NCBI RefSeq assembly: GCF_004348985.1
Contig: NZ_SMKW01000005.1
Span: forward strand, 124,001-188,000
Length of the DNA: 64,000 nucleotides
Direction: 5' to 3'
Source of the DNA: Saccharopolyspora elongata
GTDB taxonomy: Bacteria > Actinomycetota > Actinomycetes > Mycobacteriales > Pseudonocardiaceae
Below the pieces are notes generated by a model, which worked only from the letters and a program-made list of their open reading frames with translations, made no database searches and was not told the origin of the DNA. Every line of letters begins with the position of its first letter. The stretch's first letter is position 1. Position numbers and translations under genes: made by a program. Positions 47,438 through 56,334 of the stretch are shown piece by piece.

Positions 47438-48286
47438 TCAGTTCTTGGCCGCTTCGGCCGGGTTTTCGATCGGGACGCCGACGAGCGAGCCGTACTCGGT
47501 CCACGAGCCGTCGTAGTTCTTGACGTTGGCGTTGCCCAGCAGCTCGCGGAGCACGAACCAGGTGTGCGAGGAGCGCTCGCCGATCCGGCAGTAGGCGATG
47601 GTGTCCTTCGACGTGTCGAGCCCGGCGTCCTGGTAGATCTCGGTCAGCTCGTCGTCGGACTTGAAGGTGCCGTCCTCGTTCGCGGCCTTGCTCCACGGCA
47701 CGTTGATCGCCGACGGGATGTGCCCGGCGCGCTGCGCCGACTCCTGCGGCAGGTGCGCCGGGGCCAGCAGCTTGCCCGCGAACTCGTCGGGCGAGCGGAC
47801 GTCGACCAGGTTCTTGTTGCCGATGGCGTCCACGACCTCGTCGCGGAACGCGCGGATCGAGGTGTCCGGCTCCTGCGCCTTGTAGGTGGTCGCGGCCTTG
47901 TTCGGCTCGTCCTTGGTCAGCTCGCGGCCGTCGAGCTCCCACTTCTTGCGGCCGCCGTCGAGCAGCTTGACGTCACCGTGCCCGTACAGCTTGAAGTACC
48001 AGTACGCGTACGCGGCGAACCAGTTGTTGTTGCCGCCGTACAGGATCACCGTGTCGTCGTTGCTGACGCCCTTGGCGGACAGCAGCTTCTCGAAGCCCTC
48101 GCGGTTGACGAAGTCGCGGCGGACGTGGTCCTGGAGCTCGTTCTTCCAGTCCAGCTTGATGGCGCCCGGGATGTGCCCGCCGTCGTAGGCGGTGGTGTCC
48201 TCGTCCACCTCGGCGAACACCACGCCGGCGGTGTTCAGGTTCTGTTCGGCCCACTCGGTGGAAACCAGGACCTCTGCGCGGCTCAT
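47438..48286 (-). CDS. cysA: Thiosulfate sulfurtransferase, two rhodanese domains
   Basis: Protein of 282 residues. N-terminal inactive rhodanese domain (VFAEVDEDTTAYDGGHIPGAIKLDW) and C-terminal active domain with VDVRSPDEF, AGHIPSAINVPW and the persulfide loop YCRIGERSSHTWF. It transfers sulfane sulfur from thiosulfate to thiols or cyanide. Placed just upstream of sseC and downstream of DUF4395 on the same strand, forming a small sulfur operon. ATG 48286 with AAGGAGT upstream. Confidence 0.95.
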   Translation of the reverse strand: MSRAEVLVSTEWAEQNLNTAGVVFAEVDEDTTAYDGGHIPGAIKLDWKNELQDHVRRDFVNREGFEKLLSAKGVSNDDTVILYGGNNNWFAAYAYWYFKLYGHGDVKLLDGGRKKWELDGRELTKDEPNKAATTYKAQEPDTSIRAFRDEVVDAIGNKNLVDVRSPDEFAGKLLAPAHLPQESAQRAGHIPSAINVPWSKAANEDGTFKSDDELTEIYQDAGLDTSKDTIAYCRIGERSSHTWFVLRELLGNANVKNYDGSWTEYGSLVGVPIENPAEAAKN

Positions 48287-48316
48287 CGAGCGACTCCTTC
48301 GTTGATCTTCGGTGGT

Positions 48317-48766
48317 TCAGCGGGTGTCTGATGTGGACGCCCCGGCGGGCGCGACGCGCCGGAGCAAGAGGTACATCTGGCAGCCGAGGCAGTAGCCGAA
48401 CACCGCGTTGAGCAGCGCCGCCACCAGGGCGAACGCGTTCGCGACGAGGCCCAGCGCCGTCCACTCGGCGGCGTAGCCGATGGTGGCCACCAGCGCGAAG
48501 GCGAAACCGACCCCCTGGGAGAACCGGACCGGTGCCGGTTCTTCGCGTTCGGCCGGATCGACGGGCGCGAGGCGCGGTTGCACTGCCTGCCGGAACACGT
48601 AACCCCACGGGTTGAGCCGCATTCCGAGGAACGCGCACATCCCGAACAGCACCATCTGTGCTGCGAGCACCCGCCAACTCGCGGTGACCAGCCCGAGCGC
48701 GAGGATCACGCTGGTCATCGCGGCGGTGAAGCGGACGCCACGCGGGTCGAGCGTTGCGGCGGACAT
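48317..48766 (-). CDS. DUF4395 membrane protein
   Basis: Protein of 149 residues with about four membrane helices (AMTSVILALGLVTASWRVLA, AQMVLFGMCAFLGMRL, GFAFALVATIGYAAEW, VANAFALVAALLNAVFGYCLGCQMY). Two Cys in GYCLGCQMYLLLRR are typical of DUF4395 and suggest thiol redox or sulfur transport. ATG 48766 has GGAGG eight bases upstream. Upstream member of the sulfurtransferase operon. Confidence 0.9.
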   Translation of the reverse strand: MSAATLDPRGVRFTAAMTSVILALGLVTASWRVLAAQMVLFGMCAFLGMRLNPWGYVFRQAVQPRLAPVDPAEREEPAPVRFSQGVGFAFALVATIGYAAEWTALGLVANAFALVAALLNAVFGYCLGCQMYLLLRRVAPAGASTSDTR

Positions 48767-48778
48767 GGGGCCTCCTGA

Positions 48779-49014
48779 CTCAGTGGACTTCGACTGCCGA
48801 GTCCGTCAGGCGGTTTCGGAGAGCACACCCCAGCCGCGGCGCGGCCGTGCGATGTGCAAGACGTACTACCGCCCGGTCAGTGCCCGCAACACAGGCTGCT
48901 ACCCACGCGGCAAAGATCCACCGCGCGCCTCCGGGTCAGCAGTACATGCACGGATCGGAGGTTACCGGCTAGACCGATCGGCGGGAAGGTCGTTCAAAGG
49001 GTGAGACGCCGTGG
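48779..49014. other. Gene-free stretch upstream of the DUF4395 operon
   Basis: Holds the promoter of the sulfur operon. No credible gene: open frames on both strands lack ribosome sites and similarity. Composition is less GC-rich than the genes. Confidence 0.45.
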
Positions 49015-49200
49015 ATCGATTTCCAGGCTCGTTTTGCATGGCGGTGCGGGTAGCGGAACCTCAGACGTCGTCTGGACTGTGGAATCCCCGATTTATGTAT
49101 GCCCAATACACGGCATCGGGGCTGTCCTCGCCAGACGACGTCTGAGAACCCGCGGCGGTGCGAGTTGCGTAGGTGGGCTAAGCGGCTTCGCCGCTTGCGG
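49015..49200 (+). repeat. Hairpin repeat element, copy 2 (with 8-bp direct repeats)
   Basis: A 106-bp core (49048-49153) is bounded by the direct repeats GGCGGTGC at 49040-49047 and 49154-49161. Inside, CTCAGACGTCGTCTGG mirrors CCAGACGACGTCTGAG and CCCCGA mirrors TCGGGG, so the core can fold as one long hairpin around ATGTATGCCCAATACAC. Flanks TTTCCAGGCTCGTTTTGC and AGTTGCGTAGGTGGGCTAAG are shared with the shorter site at 38453. Copy 1 lies at 728-912. Confidence 0.7.
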
Positions 49201-49245
49201 CAGCCCTCGACAGGCAGCGTTCGGCTTCGCAGCGGCGGTTGAGGA

Positions 49246-49298
49246 CGGGGCCGTGAGTGTTTTGGGGCGCTATGGCACCCAAAGCGCTCACGGCCCCG
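49246..49298. repeat. Palindromic repeat, GCGCTATGGC-loop family
   Basis: CGGGGCCGTGAG (49246-49257) pairs with CTCACGGCCCCG (49287-49298), with TTTGGGG/CCCAAA continuing inward around CGCTATGGCA. It follows the thioredoxin-like gene on the minus strand and is its probable terminator. Confidence 0.75.
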
Positions 49299-49337
49299 TG
49301 ACCAGCGCGAACCGCGAAGCTCCAGGCGGGCCAGAGG

Positions 49338-49781
49338 TCACGCGAGGTGGGGTTGCAGGGCGGTGGCGAGTTCGTCTCGGCGCGGGACTCCTCCGACGCG
49401 GAACAGCTCCCGGCCCGCGTCGTCGAGCACGAGCGTCGTCGGGGTGCGGTGCACCCCCAGCGGCGTCGACCACTCCGGGTGATCCGTGAGGTCGACCTCC
49501 ACGTGGCGCACGCCTTCGGTGCGCCCGACGAAGTCGGACAGCAGGATGCGGGTGTGCCGGCAGGGCGCGCAGAACGTGGTGGACAGCTGCAGCAGCGTCA
49601 CCTTGGCGTCGGTGTCCGGGGCGTCGGCGAGCTGCTGCCGCAGGCCCTCGGGAAGCTTGTCGAACATGCTCTCCTCGCCGCCGGTCGCCTTGCGCACCTT
49701 GCCTTCCCTGGCCCGCCACACCAGGCCGAACACCGCGGCGACGGCGACGGCGATCAGCAGTGCCCAGGTACCCGCGTTCAC
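49338..49781 (-). CDS. Membrane-anchored thioredoxin-like protein
   Basis: Protein of 147 residues with one N-terminal helix (ALLIAVAVAAVFGLVW) and a thioredoxin domain. The active site is TTFCAPCRHTRILL (CAPC), with the cis-Pro region GVHRTPTTLVLDDAGREL. It matches the thioredoxin next to the sulfurtransferase cluster in M. tuberculosis (Rv0816c), suggesting a role in sulfur or thiol redox. Start ATG 49781 overlaps the upstream gene's stop (ATGA). Confidence 0.9.
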   Translation of the reverse strand: MNAGTWALLIAVAVAAVFGLVWRAREGKVRKATGGEESMFDKLPEGLRQQLADAPDTDAKVTLLQLSTTFCAPCRHTRILLSDFVGRTEGVRHVEVDLTDHPEWSTPLGVHRTPTTLVLDDAGRELFRVGGVPRRDELATALQPHLA

Positions 49782-50581
49782 CCCGTGCTCACCCCGCCGG
49801 CGTTGATGGTGACGTTCTCGGCGATGCCCTCGATGACCAGCGCGCCCCGCTCGACGCGCACCGCGGTCGGCTTGATCTCGAACGGCAGCATCCCCGGGTC
49901 GAGGGTGGTGCTGAACTGCTTGAGCACCGACTGCTCGAACAGCTTCGGCAGCTCGATGCGGCCCAGCGCGCTGTTGTTCAGGTCCAGCTTCCGCGGCTCG
50001 ATCTTCATCTTGTCGTCGACCAGGGACAAGACCGCGATGACCCGCACCTTGTTGTCGGAGCCCGCGATGTTCACGGTGCCGTCCAGCTGGACCACGGCCT
50101 TGGTGTCGTCGGTGCCCGCCGCGAGCTGCTCGTCGGCGCTGCTGATGTTGCCGTCGTCGTCGGCCAGCGCGTCCTTGGGGGCCGGCTCGATCGTCAGGTC
50201 CTGGATGCCGATCAGCCGCGCGATGTCGGAGGCCTTCAGCTTCACCCGGCCGATGAGCTGGTCGACGGTGATGTGGTCGGCGGTGCCGGAGATCACGTCG
50301 GCGGTGGACACCCGCGCGCCGTGCAGGTCGGCCTCGATGCCGACCTCGTTGAGCTGCCCGACCTGCACCGCGTTGGCGGCCAGCTGCACGTCGCGGTAGT
50401 TCCCCGCGATGGCCTGGGTGAGGAACGGGAACCCGTTGATCCGCACGTCCGGGTTCTCGCGGAGCCGCATCTGCTCGGCGAGCCGCTTCGACACCTGGTA
50501 CTCGGCGATCGCGGCAGCGCCGAAGTCGGCGCCCACCAGGAGTCCGACGATGATCACGAGGGCGATGGCGAGCTTCTTCAC
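49778..50581 (-). CDS. LmeA-like/DUF2993 envelope protein
   Basis: Protein of 267 residues with an N-terminal signal/anchor (KLAIALVIIVGLLVGADFGAAA). The DUF2993 pattern is clear: VRINGFPFLTQAIAGNYRDVQLAANAV, KLDLNNSALG, DPGMLPFEIKPTAVRVERGALVIEG. Mycobacterial LmeA (Rv0817c) acts in lipomannan maturation and binds phosphoinositides; whether this organism uses it for the same is open. Coupled with the thioredoxin gene by ATGA. Confidence 0.9.
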   Translation of the reverse strand: MKKLAIALVIIVGLLVGADFGAAAIAEYQVSKRLAEQMRLRENPDVRINGFPFLTQAIAGNYRDVQLAANAVQVGQLNEVGIEADLHGARVSTADVISGTADHITVDQLIGRVKLKASDIARLIGIQDLTIEPAPKDALADDDGNISSADEQLAAGTDDTKAVVQLDGTVNIAGSDNKVRVIAVLSLVDDKMKIEPRKLDLNNSALGRIELPKLFEQSVLKQFSTTLDPGMLPFEIKPTAVRVERGALVIEGIAENVTINAGGVSTG

Positions 50582-50629
50582 CGAGCGGTCCGTTTCTCGT
50601 CGGGGCAGCGGGCCGGTGGCCTTCGGGAC

Positions 50630-51460
50630 CTAGCGGCCACCACGATCGGGTGGGCCCACTGTATCGGCCGCCCAGCCGGCGATGCGGTCCACCAATTCGG
50701 CGCTGGTCGAGCTCTCGGCGTGTCGCATGCCCGGGACCAGCCAGAACTCGCCGCCGCCTGCCTCGCTGAGCGCCACCGCATCGGCCACCGGGAAGTAGTG
50801 GTCCTGGTCACCGTGCACGACCAGCAGCGGCACCGGGATGCGCGACGCCAGTTCGATCGGCGAGATCGGCACGTCCGGCCAGGGCGGGGCGAGGCGGACG
50901 CCGAGCAGCCGGGCGCTCCAGCGGCCGTGCGGCTGCTCGAGCAGCCAGTGCACCCTGCGCATCGCGGGTGTATCGCGGACCCACCAGCGCGCCGGGCTGC
51001 TCACCGATATCACCGCGTCCGGCGGCGTGGACAGCGCCGCGTGCCGCAGTACCACCGAGCCGCCCAGCGAGAACCCGACGGTGACCACCTTGCGGCAGCC
51101 GAGCTCGCGGAGGCGCTCGACGGCGGCGGCGATGTCCAGCGCCTCGGCCGGCCCGACGGTGGTGCGGCCGCCGGAGCGGCCGTGCCCGCGGAAGTCGACC
51201 GCGAGCACCGGGGCGTGGCTCGCCAGCCGTTCCAGCACCCGCCGCACGGCGGGCTTGCGCACGTGGTTGGTGAAGCCGTGGCCGACCACGAAACCGAGGT
51301 CCGCAGGCAGGCCCGGGCCGGGGTAGAGCAACCCGCGCAGCGGCGTGCCGTCGGAGGCGGTGAGCGTGACGTGGCGCACCCGACACATGCCCGTAACAAA
51401 TGGTCGCCCACCGTTCACAAATGTGATGCCGCCGGTTGGACCTGGGTTTTTCCGCCGCAT
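50630..51460 (-). CDS. Alpha/beta hydrolase
   Basis: Protein of 276 residues. The nucleophile elbow is GFSLGGSVV, with oxyanion VVGHGFTNH, the acid in [13 protein letters not shown] and the His in GMRHAESS. Typical of small serine esterases. ATG 51460 is chosen because AAGGAGA lies nine bases upstream; ATG 51388 is an alternative with no such site. It is divergent from glnR, separated by 115 bp. Substrate unknown. Confidence 0.85.
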   Translation of the reverse strand: MRRKNPGPTGGITFVNGGRPFVTGMCRVRHVTLTASDGTPLRGLLYPGPGLPADLGFVVGHGFTNHVRKPAVRRVLERLASHAPVLAVDFRGHGRSGGRTTVGPAEALDIAAAVERLRELGCRKVVTVGFSLGGSVVLRHAALSTPPDAVISVSSPARWWVRDTPAMRRVHWLLEQPHGRWSARLLGVRLAPPWPDVPISPIELASRIPVPLLVVHGDQDHYFPVADAVALSEAGGGEFWLVPGMRHAESSTSAELVDRIAGWAADTVGPPDRGGR

Positions 51461-51575
51461 TTCGGTTATTCTCCTTGCCATCCACAGGCAACGACGCCGG
51501 GCCGTCCCCCGATTGCGGATGGCCGCTCTCCCGCCGGTCGTCGGTGTTTCTCGCCTTGGGACGGAGGCCCCTCTG

Positions 51576-52319
51576 ATGAGCTCCGAACTGCTCCTGCTTA
51601 CCAGTGAATCCGAGTGCGAAGCGGTGCTGCCCGCGCTGGCGCTGCTGCCGCACCGGGTCCGCACCCTGCCCGCAGATCCAGGCGCGATCCTCTCCGGCGG
51701 CGCGCACGACGTGATCATCGTCGACGCCCGCAACGACCTGGTCGGCGCGCGCGACCTGTGCCGCCTGCTGGCGGCCGGGGACGTGCCGGTGGTCGCCCTG
51801 GTGAACGAGGGCGGACTGGTCACGATCAGCGCCGAGTGGGGCGTGGACGACATCCTGCTGCCGACCACCGGCCCGGCGGAGATCGACGCCCGCCTGCGGC
51901 TGCTGGTGTCGCGGCGCACCAGCGCGGGCTCCGGCGGCGACGGTTCGCTGAGCGTCGGCGACCTGGTGATCGAGGAGGCGACCTACACGGCGCGGCTGAA
52001 GGGGCGGGCGCTGGAGCTCACCTACAAGGAGTTCGAGCTGCTCAAGTACCTCGCCCAGCACGCGGGCCGGGTGTTCACCCGGGCCCAGCTGCTGCAGGAG
52101 GTGTGGGGCTACGACTTCTTCGGCGGCACCCGCACGGTCGACGTCCACGTGCGGCGGCTGCGCGCGAAGCTCGGCCCGGAGCACGACTCGATGATCGGCA
52201 CGGTCCGCAACGTGGGCTACAAGTTCGTCCGCCCGAGCCGCAGCGGCTCCGCGCGGGCGGCCGAGCAGGCGCACCCGGAGCTCGAAGCGATCGAGCGCGA
52301 GACGGTCGACGCGTACTGA
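51576..52319 (+). CDS. glnR: GlnR-type OmpR-family regulator of nitrogen metabolism
   Basis: Protein of 247 residues. The receiver domain (1-115) is degenerate, keeping Asp in [10 protein letters not shown]. The winged-helix (about 130-225) has [54 protein letters not shown]. As in other actinobacteria it is an orphan with no kinase next to it and lies between the LmeA/hydrolase genes and mshD, as Rv0818 does. GACGGAGG precedes ATG 51576. It would control glutamine synthetase and nitrogen uptake. A strong terminator follows. Confidence 0.92.
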   Translation: MSSELLLLTSESECEAVLPALALLPHRVRTLPADPGAILSGGAHDVIIVDARNDLVGARDLCRLLAAGDVPVVALVNEGGLVTISAEWGVDDILLPTTGPAEIDARLRLLVSRRTSAGSGGDGSLSVGDLVIEEATYTARLKGRALELTYKEFELLKYLAQHAGRVFTRAQLLQEVWGYDFFGGTRTVDVHVRRLRAKLGPEHDSMIGTVRNVGYKFVRPSRSGSARAAEQAHPELEAIERETVDAY

Positions 52320-52326
52320 TCCAACC

Positions 52327-52367
52327 GCGAAGGCGCCTCCGGCCGATCCGGCCGGAGGCGCCTTCGC
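52327..52367 (+). terminator. Terminator of glnR
   Basis: GCGAAGGCGCCTCCGGCC pairs fully with GGCCGGAGGCGCCTTCGC around GATCC, beginning 8 nt after the stop codon. Confidence 0.9.
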
Positions 52368-52420
52368 GCATTCCGGTCGATCCCCGGTCGAATTGTTGAT
52401 CTTCGTCCGGTGCCGGGTTC

Positions 52421-52465
52421 CCGATTTTGCCTAAAATTGGGGCGTCCGATTTTAGGCAAAATCGG
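52421..52465. repeat. AT-rich perfect palindrome
   Basis: CCGATTTTGCCTAAAAT (52421-52437) mirrors ATTTTAGGCAAAATCGG (52449-52465) around TGGGGCGTCCG. It belongs to none of the main families by sequence but has the same place, between convergent glnR and the permease gene. Confidence 0.7.
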
Positions 52466-52530
52466 AAACTTCCGAACTTCAATTCCGCATTGCGGAACTG
52501 TTTGGTGGTGATTCGCCGCAGATGGGCACA

Positions 52531-52582
52531 ATTTCGCGAGAAATTTTCATGCGCTCGGATGATGGTCAACTTCTCGCGAAAT
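52531..52582. repeat. ATTTCGCGAGAA inverted repeat
   Basis: ATTTCGCGAGAA (52531-52542) mirrors TTCTCGCGAAAT (52571-52582) across 28 bp. It is a relaxed relative of the TTTCGCGCGAAA palindromes and lies 53 nt from the permease stop. Confidence 0.55.
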
Positions 52583-52634
52583 GCGACCGCCCAGGGTGAC
52601 TGCGGCCAGCGACGGCCACGCGGGGTGATCGAGG

Positions 52635-53864
52635 TCAGGCGCGGGCGCGGTGGCGCCAGGCCCAGACGGCGGCGCCGAGCGCGAAGCAGGCGAGGCCGCT
52701 GAGCACCGAGGCCCACGGCAACGCGAACGCCACAACCACGCAGCCGACGACGCCGAGCACGGGGAGCGCGCGCGGGAACCAGCGCTGGTCGCTAGGCAAG
52801 GTGTACGCCGAAGCGTTGGCGATCGCGTAGTACACCAGCACGCCGAACGACGAAAAGCCGATCGCACCCCGCAGATCCGTGACGAGCACCAGCACGACGA
52901 CAGCCGCGACGATCACCAGCTCCGCGCGGTGCGGACTCGCGAAGCGCGGGTGCACCGCGGCCAGCGGAGCGGGCAGATCGCGCTCCCGGGCCATCGCCAA
53001 CGTCGTCCGGCCCACCCCGGCGAGCAGCGCGAGCAACGAGCCGAGCGCGGCAACCCCGGCGCCGACCGCCGCAACCGGCGCCAGCTGCGACAAACCGCCG
53101 GCGCGCACCGCATCGGCCAGCGGAGCCGACGACGCCGCGAGGCCCGCCGGGCCGAGCGCCACCAGCAGCGAAACCGCCACCACGAAGTACAGGCACACCA
53201 CGATCCCGAGCGCGACCGGGATCGCGCGCGGGATCGTCCGCCGCGGATCGCGGACCTCCTCGCCGAGCGTCGCGATGCGGGCGTAGCCCGCGAACGCGAA
53301 GAACAGCAGCCCGGCGGACTGCAGGACGCCCAGCGGCGCAGGCGACGGGGACGCCGAGGCGGCAGCCGAGGCACCCCCGAGCCAGATCGCGAGCAGCGTG
53401 CACGCGAGCGCCGCGAGCGTGACCGCGAGCAGGATGCGAGCGAGCTTGGCGGTGCGGGTGACGCCGACGTAGTTCACCGCGCCCAGAGCCGCGGCGAACG
53501 CCGCGGCGACGGGCTTGGCGGCGGCGGGGGCGAGGTACTCGGCGGCCGTCAGGGCCATCGCCGCGCACGAGGCCGTCTTGCCGAGCACGAAGCCCCAGCC
53601 CGCGAGGTAGCCCCAGAACGGGCCGAGCCGTTCGCGGCCGTAGACGTAGGTGCCGCCCGCCGCCGGGTAGCGGGCCGCGAGGACCGCCGAGCTGCTCGCG
53701 TTGCAGAACGCGATGATCGCCGCGATGACCAGGCCGATGATCAGGGCCGATCCGGCCGCTGCCGCCGCCGGGGCGAAGGCGCTGAACAGGCCCGCTCCGA
53801 TCATGGCCGTCAGCCCGATCGTCACCGCGTCCGCGGTGTTCAGGCGTCGGCGGAGCTCGGTCAC
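52635..53864 (-). CDS. APC superfamily amino-acid permease
   Basis: Polytopic protein of 409 residues with about twelve helices. The family start TADAVTIGLTAMIGAGLFSAFAPAAAAAG (unwound helix 1, GAG) is typical, and helix 6 FFAFAGYARIATLGEEVRDPRRTIPRAI carries the conserved loop. Substrate unknown; amino acid or cationic amine. GTG 53864 with CAGGAACA upstream is the start. Divergent from mshD by about 110 bp; downstream of glnR but on the opposite strand. Confidence 0.88.
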   Translation of the reverse strand: MTELRRRLNTADAVTIGLTAMIGAGLFSAFAPAAAAAGSALIIGLVIAAIIAFCNASSSAVLAARYPAAGGTYVYGRERLGPFWGYLAGWGFVLGKTASCAAMALTAAEYLAPAAAKPVAAAFAAALGAVNYVGVTRTAKLARILLAVTLAALACTLLAIWLGGASAAASASPSPAPLGVLQSAGLLFFAFAGYARIATLGEEVRDPRRTIPRAIPVALGIVVCLYFVVAVSLLVALGPAGLAASSAPLADAVRAGGLSQLAPVAAVGAGVAALGSLLALLAGVGRTTLAMARERDLPAPLAAVHPRFASPHRAELVIVAAVVVLVLVTDLRGAIGFSSFGVLVYYAIANASAYTLPSDQRWFPRALPVLGVVGCVVVAFALPWASVLSGLACFALGAAVWAWRHRARA

Positions 53865-53976
53865 GTGATGTTCCTGCTGGGTTTCGGCACCTGCACCGCC
53901 CGGTGAGAGGAGTTCGCGGACAAGTCTTAGCGTTCTGCTCGCGTCAACCGCAAGGTTCGTGGGTAACGTCGGTGGC

Positions 53977-54930
53977 GTGCAGCTGACTTGGCGAAACGGA
54001 CTGGACAGCAGTGAAGCGGCCGAGGTCATGGCCCTCCTCGACAAGGCCGAGCAGGCCGACGGGGTGGCCCCGGTCGGCGAACACGTGATCTTGCGACTGA
54101 AGGCGCATCGCGACGTCATCCACCAGATCGAGCCGGTGCAGGCCGACGTGCGCTCCGAGCACTTCGTGGTGCGCGACGCCGGGAGCGTCCTCATCGGGTA
54201 CGCGCACCTGGACACCGAGCACGAGAAGACCGCCGGTCAGCTCGTCGCCGAGCTGGCCGTGCACCCCGATCACCGCCGCAAGGGCGTCGGCGCCCGCCTG
54301 GTCGAGGCGCTGCTGGACCGCGCCGAGCTCTCCCCGGAACCCGCGCCCGACCTGGGCCGCCTGCGGATCTGGTCGCACGGCGAGCACCCCGGCGCGGTGC
54401 GGCTGGCCGAGCGCTTCGGTCTCAGCCGGCCCCGCGAGCTGTGGCGGATGGGCCGGGACCTCGCCGCCCCGGAGCTGCCCGAGCCGGAGCTCGCGGAAGG
54501 CGTGCGGATCCGCACCTTCCGGGCCGGCCGGGACGAACCCTCCGTGGTCGAGGTCAACCATCGGGCGTTCGCCTGGCACCCCGAACAGGGCGGCATGACC
54601 GAGCAGGACCTTCGGGCCAAGGAGCGCGAGGAGTGGTTCGACCCCGCCGGGTTCTTCCTCGCCGTGGACGGCAAGGACCGGCTGCTGGGCTTCCACTGGA
54701 CCAAGGTCCACCCCGGCGGCATGGGCGAGGTCTACGTCGTCGGCGTCGATCCGGCCGCGCAGGGCGGCGGGTTGGGTCGGTCACTCACGGTGGCCGGATT
54801 GCGTCACCTCCGCGACACTGGATCCCGCCAGGTGATGCTCTACGTCGAGGGTGACAACGCGCCCGCCATCAAGGTCTACCAGCGGTTGGGATTCGAGAAA
54901 TGGGACACGGACGTGCAATTTGGGCGCTGA
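53977..54930 (+). CDS. mshD: Mycothiol synthase
   Basis: Two-domain GNAT acetyltransferase of 317 residues that acetylates Cys-GlcN-Ins to mycothiol. The first domain has LVAELAVHPDHRRKGVGARLVEAL; the second, catalytic, has VEVNHRAFAWHPEQGGMTEQDL, LLGFHWTKVHP and GEVYVVGVDPAAQGGGLGRSLT with LYVEGDNAPAIKVYQRLGFEKW. These are diagnostic of MshD. GTG 53977 (MQLTW) is preferred; an earlier GTG is at 53959. It complements mca in this window. Confidence 0.94.
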   Translation: MQLTWRNGLDSSEAAEVMALLDKAEQADGVAPVGEHVILRLKAHRDVIHQIEPVQADVRSEHFVVRDAGSVLIGYAHLDTEHEKTAGQLVAELAVHPDHRRKGVGARLVEALLDRAELSPEPAPDLGRLRIWSHGEHPGAVRLAERFGLSRPRELWRMGRDLAAPELPEPELAEGVRIRTFRAGRDEPSVVEVNHRAFAWHPEQGGMTEQDLRAKEREEWFDPAGFFLAVDGKDRLLGFHWTKVHPGGMGEVYVVGVDPAAQGGGLGRSLTVAGLRHLRDTGSRQVMLYVEGDNAPAIKVYQRLGFEKWDTDVQFGR

Positions 54931-55019
54931 TCGATCTTTGCCCTGAGTCACCGGGTCACCTGAGAACCGGGCCGCCAATCCCCCGTTCGACTGTGGGCCT
55001 GCTTACTTAGCGTGCCTTG

Positions 55020-55041
55020 TTCACCTCCCGTTCACTTCGAT
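55020..55041 (+). promoter_or_regulatory. PHO box upstream of pstS
   Basis: Two adjacent 11-bp direct repeats, TTTCACCTCCC and GTTCACTTCGA, agree with the actinomycete PhoP-binding GTTCACC pattern and lie about 108 nt before pstS. Implies induction of the pst operon at low phosphate by PhoR-PhoP. Confidence 0.7.
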
Positions 55042-55148
55042 GGCGAAGGCCGTCCACCCCGACTCCCTAGCGTCCCTGGCGAGCGGCAAAACACGGGCCT
55101 GCGCCTGCTCGGCCGCGCAACCGCAGGGTTTCCAACTGGAGGAACGAA

Positions 55149-56264
55149 GTGAAGATCAAGCGGCACAGCGCTGCGTTCGCCGTTCTCGCCGCGGGCGCGC
55201 TCGTGCTCGCCGGCTGCGGATCGGACCAGAACACCCCGCAGGGTGGCGGCAACCCGGCTCTGGACGCCCTCCAGGTCGAGTGCGGCACCAAGCCGGTCTC
55301 CGGTGAGGGCTCCTCCGCGCAGAAGAACGCCATGGACGTCTTCGCCCGTGACTACGGCCTGAAGTGCGCGGGCCAGAAGCTCAACTACACGAAGTCGGGC
55401 TCCGGCAAGGGCGTCGCCGCCTTCACCGCCGGCCAGATCGACTTCGGCGGCTCCGACTCGCCGCTGAGCGAGGAGAAGGGCGAGGTCGCCAAGGCCGCCG
55501 AGCGCTGCCAGGGCAACCCGGCCTGGAACCTGCCGATGGTGTTCGGCCCGGTCGCCATCTCCTACAACCTGCCCGGCGTCACCGACCTGACCCTCAACGC
55601 CGACGTGATCGCCAAGATCTACCAGGGCCAGGTCAAGAAGTGGGACGACCCGGCGATCAAGGCGCTGAACCCGAACGCGCAGCTGCCCGCCAAGGACATC
55701 GTGCCGTTCTTCCGCTCGGACGAGTCCGGCACCACCGAGAACTTCCAGAAGTACCTGACCACCGCCACCGGCGGCACCTGGACCGGCAAGGGCAAGCAGT
55801 TCCAGGGCGGCGCCGGCATCGGCCAGGGCCGCGACGGCAGCGACCAGGTCGCGCAGTCGGTGAAGGCCACCGAAGGCAGCATCACCTACGTCGAGTGGTC
55901 CTTCCCGAAGAACCTCGGCCTGAGCATCGCCAAGATCGACAGCGGCGCCGGCCCGGTCGAGCTGACCACCGCCAACGTCGGCAAGGCCATCGAGAACGCC
56001 GAGATCAAGGGCGAGGGCAACGACCTGCGCGTCAACCTCGACTCGATCTACGGCAACAAGGCCGCAGGCGTCTACCCGATCGTGCTGAACACCTACGAGA
56101 TCGTCTGCTCCAAGGGCTACGACGCGGAGACCGCGAAGTCCGTCAAGGCGTTCCTGACGGTCGCGGCCAACGCCAACCCGGCGGAGCTGGAGAAGGCCGG
56201 CTACGTGCCGCTGCCGGAGTCCTTCAAGGACAAGGTCCTGACTGCCGTCAACGCCATCTCGTGA
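55149..56264 (+). CDS. pstS: Phosphate ABC transporter, substrate-binding lipoprotein
   Basis: Lipoprotein of 371 residues: signal peptide ending LVLAGCGSD (lipobox LAGC). The periplasmic-type binding domain shows GEGSSAQKNAMDVFARDY, GQIDFGGSDSPLSEEKGE, YNLPGVTDLTLNADVIAKIYQG and FFRSDESGTTENFQKYL, the phosphate-coordinating segments. GGAGGAACGAA precedes GTG/ATG start at 55149. First gene of pstSCAB behind a PHO box. Confidence 0.96.
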   Translation: MKIKRHSAAFAVLAAGALVLAGCGSDQNTPQGGGNPALDALQVECGTKPVSGEGSSAQKNAMDVFARDYGLKCAGQKLNYTKSGSGKGVAAFTAGQIDFGGSDSPLSEEKGEVAKAAERCQGNPAWNLPMVFGPVAISYNLPGVTDLTLNADVIAKIYQGQVKKWDDPAIKALNPNAQLPAKDIVPFFRSDESGTTENFQKYLTTATGGTWTGKGKQFQGGAGIGQGRDGSDQVAQSVKATEGSITYVEWSFPKNLGLSIAKIDSGAGPVELTTANVGKAIENAEIKGEGNDLRVNLDSIYGNKAAGVYPIVLNTYEIVCSKGYDAETAKSVKAFLTVAANANPAELEKAGYVPLPESFKDKVLTAVNAIS

Positions 56265-56334
56265 GTAACCCGGGTCGCACATACCCAGGGTGAAACAAGG
56301 GTCGAACGGACGAAGTGAGAGGCTGCAAACAGCA

